Shown piece by piece: positions 1-7,878 of a stretch of DNA of 57,917 nucleotides; within the stretch, counting starts at the first letter, position 1; each line of letters starts with the position of its first letter. Under the pieces are notes generated by a model. It made no database searches, was not told where the DNA came from, and was given only the letters and a program-made list of their open reading frames with translations. Where the stretch lies: the NCBI RefSeq assembly GCF_000298235.1, contig NZ_BAHE01000039.1, forward strand, positions 1-57,917, in the 5' to 3' direction. The DNA is from Gordonia namibiensis NBRC 108229. Its GTDB lineage: Bacteria; Actinomycetota; Actinomycetes; Mycobacteriales; Mycobacteriaceae. A program made the translations under genes and the position numbers.

Positions 1-29
1 CTCGCGGTGCTGCGCTGGAGGGTCGTTCC

Positions 30-86
30 CAGGGGCGCTTTTCGGGCCGGGGCGCAAACCAGGGGCGGATCTCAGGGGCGCTTTTC
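30..86. repeat. Short direct repeats in intergenic DNA
   Basis: The motif CAGGGGCGCTTTTC occurs at 30-43 and 73-86, with a shorter copy, CAGGGGCG, at 60-67. The stretch lies downstream of the minus-strand oxidoreductase gene at the window edge. I see no gene in the first 130 bases. The function is unknown; it may be part of a longer interspersed repeat cut by the window start. Confidence 0.4.
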
Positions 87-130
87 AGCGGGACCGACGC
101 CCCGGCCCGGCGGCGGGCGGGAGGGGGCGA

Positions 131-1078
131 CTACGCCTCGGCCGACACCCGTACGACGATCTTCCCGCGCACGTGCCCGGACTGGCTGCGTTCGTGGGCG
201 GCGGAGGCGTCGGGCAGGTCGAAGACCTCGGCGATCTCCGGCTTGAGGTCGCCGGCGTCGCCGAGTCGGCCCAGTTCGGCGAGGTCCGCGGCGTCGGGAC
301 GAACCCACACGTACTCGCCCCCGAACTCGTCACGAGCGCGTGCATCGATGATCGAGGCGACTGTGCCGCCGTCGCGGAGAACGTCCGGCACCGAGTCGAT
401 TGCGTCACCGCCGACGTAGTCGAGGACGACGTCGACGCCGTCGGGCGCGAGTTCGCGTACCCGGTCGGCGAGACCGTCGCCGTACGTGGTGGGCTCGGCG
501 CCGAGGCTGCGGAGGTAGTCGTGATTGGACTCGGAAGCAGTTCCGATGACCCGGGCGCCCAGCGACTTCGCGATCTGGACCGCGAACGATCCGACGCCGC
601 CGGCGGCGGCATGGACCAGCACGGTGTGGCCCGACTGCACGCCTGCCCGGCGGATGGTCTGGTACGCCGTCAGTCCGGCGAGCGGCACGGCGGCAGCTTC
701 TTCAAACGACCAGCCGGCCGGCTTGTGGGCGAGTGTCCGGACCGGTGCGACGACCAGATCGGCGAACGTACCGCCGGCGACCTCGCCACCGACGAGGTCC
801 TTACGGACGTAACCGAACACCTCGTCGCCGACCTGGAACTCGGGTGTGTCCAGGCCGACCTGTTCGACGACGCCCGCGACATCCCAACCCGGAACCACCG
901 GGAACACGGTGTCCAGGACCTCGGCGAGGTGACCCTCCCGGATTTTCCAGTCCACCGGGTTGACGCTCGATGCGCGCACTCGGACCAGGACGGAGTCGGG
1001 GCCGACCTTGGGGGTGGGGAGGTCGGTGATCTCCAGGACATCAGGGCCGCCGAAGCGGCTGTAGGTGATTGCTCGCAT
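131..1078 (-). CDS. NADP-dependent zinc-free MDR oxidoreductase (quinone reductase-like)
   Basis: A 315-residue medium-chain dehydrogenase/reductase. The N-terminal GroES-like half (about residues 1-125) contains SSVNPVDWKIREG, typical of the quinone oxidoreductase/zeta-crystallin branch. The Rossmann half carries the nucleotide-binding HAAAGGVGSFAVQIAK near residue 155. The cysteines expected for a structural zinc site are absent, so a zinc-independent NADPH enzyme acting on quinones or enals is likely. It ends in VRGKIVVRV, the usual family C-terminus. It is transcribed alone, in the same direction as the acyl-CoA ligase upstream with 115 bp between them. The physiological substrate cannot be read from the sequence. 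Confidence 0.85.
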   Translation of the reverse strand: MRAITYSRFGGPDVLEITDLPTPKVGPDSVLVRVRASSVNPVDWKIREGHLAEVLDTVFPVVPGWDVAGVVEQVGLDTPEFQVGDEVFGYVRKDLVGGEVAGGTFADLVVAPVRTLAHKPAGWSFEEAAAVPLAGLTAYQTIRRAGVQSGHTVLVHAAAGGVGSFAVQIAKSLGARVIGTASESNHDYLRSLGAEPTTYGDGLADRVRELAPDGVDVVLDYVGGDAIDSVPDVLRDGGTVASIIDARARDEFGGEYVWVRPDAADLAELGRLGDAGDLKPEIAEVFDLPDASAAHERSQSGHVRGKIVVRVSAEA

Positions 1079-1193
1079 GGTGGCACCAACGGGTGCCCGG
1101 ACGCATTGATTCCACGACCCGCCCGCCGGTGCCGGGAATCGAACGCCCCGACGTCCCGTCAGACCGACGCCGCCGGGAGGGCGACGCCGCGGT

Positions 1194-3002
1194 TCACCGC
1201 TGGTAGATCGCCTCGATGTCGCCGGAGAACTTCTCGACGACCACGTTGCGCTTGACCTTGAGGGTGGGAGTCATCTCACCGGTCTCCTCGGTGAAGTCCG
1301 ACGGCAGGATGCGGAACTTCTTGATCCCCTCGGCGCTCGAGACGGTCTTGTTGGCCGAGTCGACGGCCGCCTGGACCTCGGCGAGGAGCTCCGCGTCGTC
1401 GATGAGGTCGGCGACGCTGGCATCGGCGGGCTTGCCGTTGCGCTCCTTCCACGCGGGGAAGGCCTCCGGGTCGATGGTGATGAGGGCGGCCACGAACGGC
1501 TTCGCATCGCCGACGACCATCGCCTGCGAGATGAGGGCGTTGGCGCGGATGACGTCCTCGAGGCCGGCGGGGGAGACGTTCTTGCCGCCCGCGGTCACGA
1601 TGAGTTCCTTCTTGCGGCCCGTGATGGTGATGAAGCCGTCGGCGTCGACGGTGCCGAGATCGCCGGTGTGGAACCAGCCGTCGACGATCGCGGAGGCCGT
1701 CGCCTCCGAATTCTGCCAGTACTCGGAGAACACGACGCCGCCCTTGAGGAGGATCTCACCGTCCTCGCCGAGCCGGACGGTATTGCCCGACAACGGCTTC
1801 CCGACGGTGCCGATCTTCCATGCCGACGGGGTGTTCACGCTGAAGGCAGCCGTCGTCTCGGTGAGGCCGTAGCCCTCGAAGACCGGGATGCCGACGCCGG
1901 AGAAGAAGTGGCCCAGGCGCGCGCCGAGGGGGCCGCCGCCGGAGATCGCCATGCCGCACTCGCCGCCCAGGGCGGTGCGCAGCTTCTTGTAGACCAGTGC
2001 ATCGAACACGGTGTGCTTGGCCTTGAGGACCAGACCGATCTGGCCCTTCTCACGCGCCTCGGAGTAGGAGATCGCGGTCTCGGCGGCGGCGTCGAAGATC
2101 TTGCCCTTGCCGCCGTCATGGGCCTTCTGACGAGCCGAGTTGTAGACCTTCTCGAACACGCGCGGCACGGAGAGGATGAGCGACGGCTTGAAGACCGCGA
2201 ATTCGTCGACGAGGGTCTTGATGTCACTGGTGTGGCCGACCTCGGCGCCGGCCTCGATGGCGACGAGGGTGATCGCGCGGGCGAGGACGTGGGCGAGGGG
2301 CAGGAACATCAGGAGACGCTTGTGGTCCCGGTTCATGAGGTCGTCGAGGATGTCGCCGGCGAGGATCGCCTTCATCTCCGAGAGCATGTTCGAGTGGGTG
2401 AGGATGCAGCCCTTCGGCCGGCCCGTGGTGCCTGAGGTGTAGATCAGGGTGGCGGGGTCGGCGGCGCCGAGGGTTGCGCGACGCTTGGCCACCTCGTCGT
2501 CGTGGACGTCGGCGCCGGCTGCGGTGAGTTCGTCGACGGCGCCCGGCCCGTCGGTGCGGTCGATCTGGAAGACCGTGACCGGCTCGGTGAGCGAGTCGAT
2601 GGATTCGAAGGCGGCTCGGTGGCCGTCGTCCTCGAGGACGATCGCGACGGCGCCGGAATCGCGGAGGATCCACTCGATCTGACTTGCCGAGGACGAGTCG
2701 TAGATCGGCACCGGGATCGCACCGGCCGACCAGATGGCGAAGTCGAAGAGGTTCCACTCGAGGCGGGTGCGCGAGAGAAGTGCGACGCGGTCACCGGGGT
2801 TGATGCCGGAGGCGATCAGACCCTTGGCGATCGACGAGATGCGTGCTGCGGCATCGGCGGCAGTGATGGGGGCCCACTCATCGCCCTGCTTCTGGCGGAA
2901 CACGACGTGCTGAGGTGATCGCTGAGCCAGGTTGAAGATGATGTTCGTGCAGTTCTCGTCATCGGCGATCGAGAACTTCGCTGGCACGCTGTACTCACTC
3001 AT
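1194..3002 (-). CDS. fadD15: Long-chain fatty-acid-CoA ligase, FadD15 type
   Basis: A 602-residue member of the ANL (AMP-forming) superfamily that activates fatty acids with ATP and CoA. The phosphate-binding motif YTSGTTGRPKG lies near residue 188, followed by EGYGLTETT, the HTGDLG adenylate motif and GRKKELI before the C-terminal lid domain. I chose the ATG at 3002 (protein starting MSEYSVPAKF) because family proteins start near here; the frame stays open 23 codons further upstream but has no family resemblance there. Length and neighbours (divergent SRPBCC genes, then the ArsA-like ATPase) match Mtb Rv2187 and its surroundings. The chain-length preference is unknown. Confidence 0.9.
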   Translation of the reverse strand: MSEYSVPAKFSIADDENCTNIIFNLAQRSPQHVVFRQKQGDEWAPITAADAAARISSIAKGLIASGINPGDRVALLSRTRLEWNLFDFAIWSAGAIPVPIYDSSSASQIEWILRDSGAVAIVLEDDGHRAAFESIDSLTEPVTVFQIDRTDGPGAVDELTAAGADVHDDEVAKRRATLGAADPATLIYTSGTTGRPKGCILTHSNMLSEMKAILAGDILDDLMNRDHKRLLMFLPLAHVLARAITLVAIEAGAEVGHTSDIKTLVDEFAVFKPSLILSVPRVFEKVYNSARQKAHDGGKGKIFDAAAETAISYSEAREKGQIGLVLKAKHTVFDALVYKKLRTALGGECGMAISGGGPLGARLGHFFSGVGIPVFEGYGLTETTAAFSVNTPSAWKIGTVGKPLSGNTVRLGEDGEILLKGGVVFSEYWQNSEATASAIVDGWFHTGDLGTVDADGFITITGRKKELIVTAGGKNVSPAGLEDVIRANALISQAMVVGDAKPFVAALITIDPEAFPAWKERNGKPADASVADLIDDAELLAEVQAAVDSANKTVSSAEGIKKFRILPSDFTEETGEMTPTLKVKRNVVVEKFSGDIEAIYQR

Positions 3003-3109
3003 CGTGGTTACCCTCCAGTAGATGCCGTTCAGCCGATCGTATCCCTGCAGCAAATCGCAACGATCACCCACTGCCGTTCGGGTGCACTACCCTGCGCCGA
3101 CGCGAGTAT

Positions 3110-3553
3110 GTGAAGCTAGTGGGCGTGACGAGCATCCAGGTGGCCGACGAGGTTTTCGTCGCCGCGGCACCACGTCTGGCCGCTGCCGTGGTCGGCGACC
3201 CCGCCAACTGGCGGCGTTGGTGGCCCGACCTTCGTCTGGCGGTCAGTGAAGACCGTGCGGAGCAGGGGGTCCGGTGGCGTGTCGACGGACCGGTGGCCGG
3301 GACGATGGAGATCTGGAACGAAGCGGTCCTCGACGGCTTCGTCCTGCACTACTTCCTCCATGCGGAACCGACGCGGGCCCTCCCCGGTGAGCGCGGTGAC
3401 GACCCCCGTGCCCGTGCGGACGCGCTGGCGGAGGAGAACAAGCGGCGTCGGGTCGCGGGCAAGGACATGTCCTTCGAGGTGAAGCAGATTCTCGAGGCGG
3501 GCCGGCACGTGGGCGGTCCGGCCGCCGGTGCCGAGACCGCGGAGGTGGTGTGA
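3110..3553 (+). CDS. SRPBCC (START-like) family protein, Rv2186c-like
   Basis: A 147-residue protein with the START/polyketide-cyclase fold pattern: an amphipathic first strand, VVGDPANWRRWWPDLRL near residues 27-43, and alternating strands (GVRWRVDGPVAGTMEIW) before a final helix. Such proteins bind hydrophobic ligands in a cavity, but no catalytic residues are evident. The start is uncertain: GTG codons at 3110, 3119 and 3125 are all in frame. A TACCCT -10-like element at 3088-3093 leaves only a short leader. The stop overlaps the next SRPBCC gene by 4 bp, so the two are probably translated together. Position and length match Mtb Rv2186c, which has no known function. Confidence 0.75.
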   Translation: MKLVGVTSIQVADEVFVAAAPRLAAAVVGDPANWRRWWPDLRLAVSEDRAEQGVRWRVDGPVAGTMEIWNEAVLDGFVLHYFLHAEPTRALPGERGDDPRARADALAEENKRRRVAGKDMSFEVKQILEAGRHVGGPAAGAETAEVV

Positions 3554-3990
3554 TGGCCGATCACACCGAACGCGACATCGTCATCGGCGCCGACGCCGAG
3601 GACATCCTGGCCGTCATCTCTGATTTCGAGCACTACCCGGACTGGGTCACCGCGGCGCGCGAGGTCGAGGTGCTGCGCACCGACGACGCCGGGCGTGCGC
3701 TCGAGGTGCGCTTCGTGCTCGACGCCGGTGTCCTGCAGGACACGTATGTGCTTGCCTACGAGTGGGATCCGGACGGGACCTCGGTCTCGTGGCGGCTCGT
3801 CTCCAGCGATCTGCAGAAGGACCAGCGCGGCCGCTACAGCCTGACCCAGCAGGTCCCGGGTTCGACCAAGGTCACCTATGAGCTCATGGTCGACCTGCAG
3901 GTACCGATGATCGGACAGCTGAAACGCCGTGCAGAGAAGGCGATCACCGAGGCCGCGCTGCACGACCTGAAGAAGAGGGTCGAAGGCTGA
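3550..3990 (+). CDS. SRPBCC family cyclase/dehydrase, TB16.3-like
   Basis: A 146-residue START-domain protein. It shows the cyclase/dehydrase signature: IVIGADAEDILAVISDFEHY at the N-terminus, the YPDWV stretch near residue 32, then VSWRLVSSDLQKDQRGRYS and a long C-terminal helix. It begins with a GTG whose last bases overlap the stop of the preceding SRPBCC gene. The pair sits immediately before the ArsA-like ATPase, as Rv2186c-Rv2185c-Rv2184c do in M. tuberculosis, where Rv2185c is known as TB16.3. A hydrophobic-ligand carrier or lipid-modification partner is possible, but the ligand is not deducible. Confidence 0.8.
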   Translation: MMADHTERDIVIGADAEDILAVISDFEHYPDWVTAAREVEVLRTDDAGRALEVRFVLDAGVLQDTYVLAYEWDPDGTSVSWRLVSSDLQKDQRGRYSLTQQVPGSTKVTYELMVDLQVPMIGQLKRRAEKAITEAALHDLKKRVEG

Positions 3991-4010
3991 TCGATCTCAC
4001 CCCCATACAT

Positions 4011-5204
4011 GTGGTGCTCGGTCCGGGAGGCTCCGGCGTCTCCGCTGTCGCCGCCGCCGCGGCCTCCCAGCGGCCCAGCGCTCCTCGGGATTCCCGTCGT
4101 GCAGTCACCGGGCCGGAGCAGCACACCCTGCTCATCACCGTCGACCGCTGGTCGCCGGTGCACGACTGGGCCCGGGTCTACCGGCAGCCCGGAGAGCCGG
4201 TGGCGGTCTCGAAGTTCCTCCACCTGCTGACGCTCGACCGCCTGGATCTGACCGAGCGGACCTGGTCGGCGTTCGTCGACGTCCTCGAGCACACCGCGGG
4301 TCGCAGCAAGGCCGTCCTGCCCGGGGTGGGAACCCTCTCCGGCATCGACGCCGCGGAGCTCACCTCGCTCCCGGGTATCGACGACTTCCTGCTGCTGCGT
4401 CGTATCCGTGACGAGGCGACGAGCGGGCGGTGGCAACGGATCATCGTCGACTGCTCGGGATGCGGCGACCCGTTGCAGTTCCTGCGCGGGGGATCGGTGC
4501 TGAGCCAGGCGCTCAACCGCTTCTGGCCGCGGCACCGACGCCTCGCGACGGCGTCCGAGCGGCCGGTGATGGCCCCGCTGACCGCCGCCGTCGACGCCAT
4601 CGATCGCGACTGTGCCGATGTCGCCGAGCTGTTTGCCGACGCACACGCGGTGGCCGTTCACCTGGTCCTCGGTGCCGACGACCGTGCCCGCCGCCTCGCG
4701 GAGCACTATGTCGCCGGTGCCGACGTCATGGGGCTGCCGCTGGCGTCGGTCCAGGTGAACCGCGGGGTGGGTGCGGAGTCCCCGGAAGAACTCGCCGCAC
4801 ACGTCGAGGGGATGCTCGACGATCCCGGCGGCAACCGCGGTGTGCGAGTGGCCCTGGTGGACCGGTCCGCGGAGACGATCGATCGCATGGCACGGCTGCG
4901 CAAGCTCGCGGTCCGGCTGCCCGATCCGCACGGCATCGCGCGCGGTTCGGCCGCGTCGGTCGTGGAGACCGTGGCCGGCACGGAGACCGCCTTCCGGTTG
5001 TCGTGGCCGCAGCGCCTCCCCGAACCCGATTCGCTGGCACTCGGACGCAGTGGCGACGACCTGCTGGTGACGATCTCCGGCTTCCGCCACCCGGTGCGCC
5101 TACCGTCGGTGTTGCGCCGGTGCACCGTCGTCGACGCGGCGTGGGAGGACGGGCGGCTGATCGTCGGCTTCGTACCCGACCCCGCCGTCTGGCCGCGCCG
5201 GTAG
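4011..5204 (+). CDS. ArsA/Get3-like ATPase-fold protein with degenerate P-loop
   Basis: A 397-residue protein resembling the anion-transporting ATPase (ArsA/Get3) family. It opens with VVLGPGGSGVS at the position of the deviant Walker A motif, but the usual lysines are missing. Later elements fit the family: LLITVDRWSP (switch-like), RIIVDCSGCGDPLQFLR near residue 150, and GADVMGLPLASVQVNRGV around residues 235-252, where family members carry their base-recognition segment. The C-terminal third (RLPEPDSLALGRSGDDLLV, VRLPSVLRR) looks like the alpha-crystallin-like ArsA/HSP20 C-terminal domain. The start is a GTG pair at 4011, about 20 bp after the SRPBCC gene, with no clear ribosome site. It is the Rv2184c counterpart. 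True ATPase activity is doubtful from sequence. Confidence 0.7.
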   Translation: MVLGPGGSGVSAVAAAAASQRPSAPRDSRRAVTGPEQHTLLITVDRWSPVHDWARVYRQPGEPVAVSKFLHLLTLDRLDLTERTWSAFVDVLEHTAGRSKAVLPGVGTLSGIDAAELTSLPGIDDFLLLRRIRDEATSGRWQRIIVDCSGCGDPLQFLRGGSVLSQALNRFWPRHRRLATASERPVMAPLTAAVDAIDRDCADVAELFADAHAVAVHLVLGADDRARRLAEHYVAGADVMGLPLASVQVNRGVGAESPEELAAHVEGMLDDPGGNRGVRVALVDRSAETIDRMARLRKLAVRLPDPHGIARGSAASVVETVAGTETAFRLSWPQRLPEPDSLALGRSGDDLLVTISGFRHPVRLPSVLRRCTVVDAAWEDGRLIVGFVPDPAVWPRR

Positions 5205-5327
5205 TCGGCCTCCCACGGCGCCCGGGGACCGCCACGCGGTACGGTGCTGGGACGCCCGTCCACCTGTGGTGGCGGGAGCCAGCGGCACGAGGCCTCCGGG
5301 TACCAGCGGCGAGGGGAGACAACGCGA

Positions 5328-5762
5328 ATGGGCACGGACGAGGGGACGTCACAGGGTGACGGGCCCGGTCGTGACGACCACGGTGCTGCGCAGGGCGATC
5401 CGGTCCGGGACCTGCTGCTCGGGCTCGCCAATCAGATCGACGCGCTGGCGGCCCTCTTCGCCGGTGGTCGGCAGGAAGCGACCGCCGCGGCCTCTGGTTA
5501 CGCCGCCGCGTTCGGCGCCGACGGCCCCGTCGGTGCCGCACTGGCCGGCGCGTCGGGCGAGATCAGTTCGCTGCTGAGCGAGATCGGCGACCTCGTCGCC
5601 CGACTCCTCGCAGCGGTCATCGCCGTCCTCGAGGCCATCGCCGAGGCATTGCGGTCCGCCCCCAGCACGGTTTCCGAACCCCGGCACTACGAGCCGATCG
5701 CGGTCCGGATCAGCAGTTCCCGACGCCCCGACGCTCACACCGGGTCCGACGAGGAGCAGTGA
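5328..5762 (+). CDS. Small alanine-rich helical protein, Rv2183c-like
   Basis: A 144-residue protein of unknown function. The first 25 residues are charged and glycine-rich (disordered), followed by two predicted helices: LLLGLANQIDALAALFAGG and a hydrophobic ISSLLSEIGDLVARLLAAVI segment extending through VLEAIAEAL at about residues 85-110. The hydrophobic run could be amphipathic or membrane-associated. The ATG at 5328 is preceded by a strong GAGGGGAG ribosome site. Its stop overlaps the ROK-kinase start (TGATG). It occupies the place of Mtb Rv2183c between the ATPase and plsC. I assign no function. Confidence 0.65.
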   Translation: MGTDEGTSQGDGPGRDDHGAAQGDPVRDLLLGLANQIDALAALFAGGRQEATAAASGYAAAFGADGPVGAALAGASGEISSLLSEIGDLVARLLAAVIAVLEAIAEALRSAPSTVSEPRHYEPIAVRISSSRRPDAHTGSDEEQ

Positions 5763-6766
5763 TGGGTGAGCTGACGATCGGGATCGACATCGGCGGCACG
5801 AGCGTGCGGGCATCGGTGGTCGACGACCGCGGCACGATGCTCGACACCCTGCGCGCCCAGACCCCGTCGACGGTCGAGGCCCTCGAACACTGCCTGGACC
5901 GCCTCGTCGGCGAGCTGACCTCGCGCTGGGATGCCAAGGCCGTCGGCCTCGCGATCGCCGGCTTCCTCACCACCGACCGCAGCATCGTCCGGTTCGCACC
6001 TCATCTGCCGTGGCGTGAGGCCCCGGTGGCCGAGGACATGACCCGGCGCGTCGGCATCCCGGTGTTCGCCGAACACGACGCCAACGCCGCTGCGGTCGCG
6101 GAGGTCCGGTTCGGTGCCGCCGCCCGCGGGCACAACACGGTGGTGCTGGCCATCGGGACCGGCATCGGCGCGGGCTTTGTCATCGACGGCGAGATCTACC
6201 GCGGGAGCTACGGGGTCGCGCCGGAACTCGGACACCTCACGATCGTCCCCGACGGGCGCGCCTGCGCCTGCGGGAAACGTGGCTGCTGGGAACGATATTG
6301 CAGCGGAACGGCGTTGGTCGACACCGTGGTCGAGCTGCTGGCCGACGGTGCACCTCTGAACGGCGACTGGGGACGCAGTCAGCTCGCCGCCGACGTGGCC
6401 GCCGACCCCGGTTCCCTGACCGGACGCCGGGTCGCCGGTGCGGCCGCCGACGGTGACGCCGTGGCCCTGGCGGCCTTCGCCCGGTTCGCGACATCCCTGG
6501 GGCAGGGGCTGGCGATGATCGCCGACATCTTCGACCCCGACCTGATCGTCCTGGCCGGTGGCGTCGGCGCGGCGTCGGGCCTGTTCCTCGACGAGGCCCG
6601 CGAACACTACGCCCGGCAGGTCACCGGTGCCGGCCACCGTCAGCTCGCCCGCATCCGCGGCACCCAGCTCGGCGAGACGGCCGGCGTCGTCGGCGCGGCC
6701 GAGGTTGCGCGCCAAGGACTACGGGCCGCGGCGAGCCAGACGGCACCGCCGTCGGCCGCCCGCTGA
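5762..6766 (+). CDS. ROK family sugar kinase, probable glucokinase
   Basis: A 334-residue ROK-family kinase that would phosphorylate glucose or a related hexose with ATP (or polyphosphate). The N-terminal phosphate-binding loop is GIDIGGTSVRASV. The sugar-binding and catalytic segment is FAEHDANAAAVAEV near residue 103, followed by AIGTGIGAGFVIDGEIYRG. The zinc-binding ROK signature CACGKRGCWE lies near residue 171. I prefer the ATG at 5762 over the adjacent GTG at 5759 because GAGGAG is well spaced from it. It overlaps the stop of the preceding small gene. In M. tuberculosis I do not recall a ROK kinase at this spot, so it may be lineage specific. Substrate specificity is inferred only. Confidence 0.85.
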   Translation: MGELTIGIDIGGTSVRASVVDDRGTMLDTLRAQTPSTVEALEHCLDRLVGELTSRWDAKAVGLAIAGFLTTDRSIVRFAPHLPWREAPVAEDMTRRVGIPVFAEHDANAAAVAEVRFGAAARGHNTVVLAIGTGIGAGFVIDGEIYRGSYGVAPELGHLTIVPDGRACACGKRGCWERYCSGTALVDTVVELLADGAPLNGDWGRSQLAADVAADPGSLTGRRVAGAAADGDAVALAAFARFATSLGQGLAMIADIFDPDLIVLAGGVGAASGLFLDEAREHYARQVTGAGHRQLARIRGTQLGETAGVVGAAEVARQGLRAAASQTAPPSAAR

Positions 6767-6903
6767 CGAATCCGGGGACAGTCGGTACGGTCCGACGCAG
6801 GTATGGTCTTGATGTCGGGACCGAGGGGTGAGGGGTTCCGGCAGTGGGGTCCGATGTCGACAGCGACATCGGGTCGAGTTGGTGGCGCGGCGAGGAGAGT
6901 CTC

Positions 6904-7614
6904 ATGTGGTACTGGGCGTTCAAGTACATCTTTCTGGGGCCGATCCTCCGTGTCCTGGGGCGCCCGACCATCGAAGGTCATGAGAACATCCCGACCGACG
7001 GGCCGGCGATCCTCGCGAGCAACCATCTGGCCGTCATGGACAGCTTCTTCCTGCCCCTGATGGTCCACCGTCGCATCTACTTCCTCGCCAAGAGCGAATA
7101 CTTCACCGGCACCGGACTCAAGGGTGCGTTTCAACGCTGGTTCTTCACCGCGGTCGGACAGATCCCCATCGACCGGTCGGGCGCTGCCGCCGCCGAGGGC
7201 GCCCTCACGGCCGCCCGCCGCCAGCTCGACAACGGCAAGCTGATGGGCATGTACCCGGAGGGCACCCGCTCACCCGACGGCCGCCTGTACAAGGGCAAGA
7301 CCGGCCTCGCGCGGCTGGCCATGGACACCGGCGTGCCGGTCATCCCGGTCGCCATGATCGACACCCACAAGTTCAACCCGCCCGGGTCGATCCTCCCGCG
7401 CCCCACGAAGGTGACCGTTCGCATCGGCAAGCCCCTCGACTTCTCCCGCTACGAGGGTATGGAGGGCAACCGCTACATCGAGCGTGCCGTCACCGACGAG
7501 ATCATGTACGAGCTCATGCAGCTCTCCGGCCAGCAGTACGTCGACGTCTACGCCGCGAGCCTCAAGAACAAGACTCCCGAGGTCGAGTCGCCGGCCACCG
7601 ACGCAGCTGCTTGA
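6904..7614 (+). CDS. plsC: 1-acylglycerol-3-phosphate O-acyltransferase (PlsC family)
   Basis: A 236-residue membrane-associated acyltransferase of phospholipid synthesis, transferring an acyl chain to lysophosphatidate or a similar acceptor. The catalytic HX4D motif is NHLAVMD (His41, Asp46). The substrate motif YPEGTRSPDG follows near residue 115, and GVPVIPVAMID near residue 141. The N-terminus (WAFKYIFLGPILRVLG) is a hydrophobic anchor. The ATG at 6904 has an upstream GAGGAGAG ribosome site, and a TATGGT -10-like element lies at 6802-6807, giving a leader of roughly 90 nt. It corresponds to Rv2182c. Position beside mannosyltransferase genes suggests a role in cell-envelope lipids; the exact acceptor is unknown. 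Confidence 0.88.
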   Translation: MWYWAFKYIFLGPILRVLGRPTIEGHENIPTDGPAILASNHLAVMDSFFLPLMVHRRIYFLAKSEYFTGTGLKGAFQRWFFTAVGQIPIDRSGAAAAEGALTAARRQLDNGKLMGMYPEGTRSPDGRLYKGKTGLARLAMDTGVPVIPVAMIDTHKFNPPGSILPRPTKVTVRIGKPLDFSRYEGMEGNRYIERAVTDEIMYELMQLSGQQYVDVYAASLKNKTPEVESPATDAAA

Positions 7615-7636
7615 CTCGATTCACGGACGGAACAGG

Positions 7637-7840
7637 GCCACCTTCTGCTCCCTGAGGTGCGGGGCGATGCCACCTTCTGCTCCCTGAGATCGGGCGATGC
7701 CACGTTCTGCTCCCTGAGGTGCGAGCGAAGCGAGCCACGAAGGGTGGCGACGTAGCTCACCAGGCCTTCGTGGCTCGTCGCTTGCGCTCCTCGCACCTCA
7801 GGCAGCAGTGGCTGGTCGCTTGCGCTCCTCGCACCTCAGG
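7637..7840. repeat. Tandem and inverted repeat cluster between convergent genes
   Basis: Three tandem copies of GCCACCTTCTGCTCCCTGAG (one mismatch in the third) begin at 7637, 7669 and 7699, periods 32 and 30 bp. The third copy runs into CCTGAGGTGCGAGCGAAGCG, whose inverted partner ending GCTCCTCGCACCTCAGG lies at 7765-7802; a second partner copy ends at 7840. The arms also share CCACGAAGG / CCTTCGTGG. This could fold into a long hairpin and may stop transcription from both convergent genes. It resembles an interspersed repeat; a related CCCTGAGGTGCGAGGAGCG copy lies at 49492. Confidence 0.75.
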
Positions 7841-7878
7841 AAGTAGTGGGGGACCAAAGCCCGGGCGTCGGAGAAGGG

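Noticed and set aside
1120..1150. tRNA 3'-end-like sequence on the minus strand (GTTCGATTCCCGGCACC)
   Set aside because: The five-base T-stem does not pair correctly and no anticodon or acceptor arm can be built in the surrounding bases, so this is not a tRNA gene; a relic attachment site is possible but unsupported.
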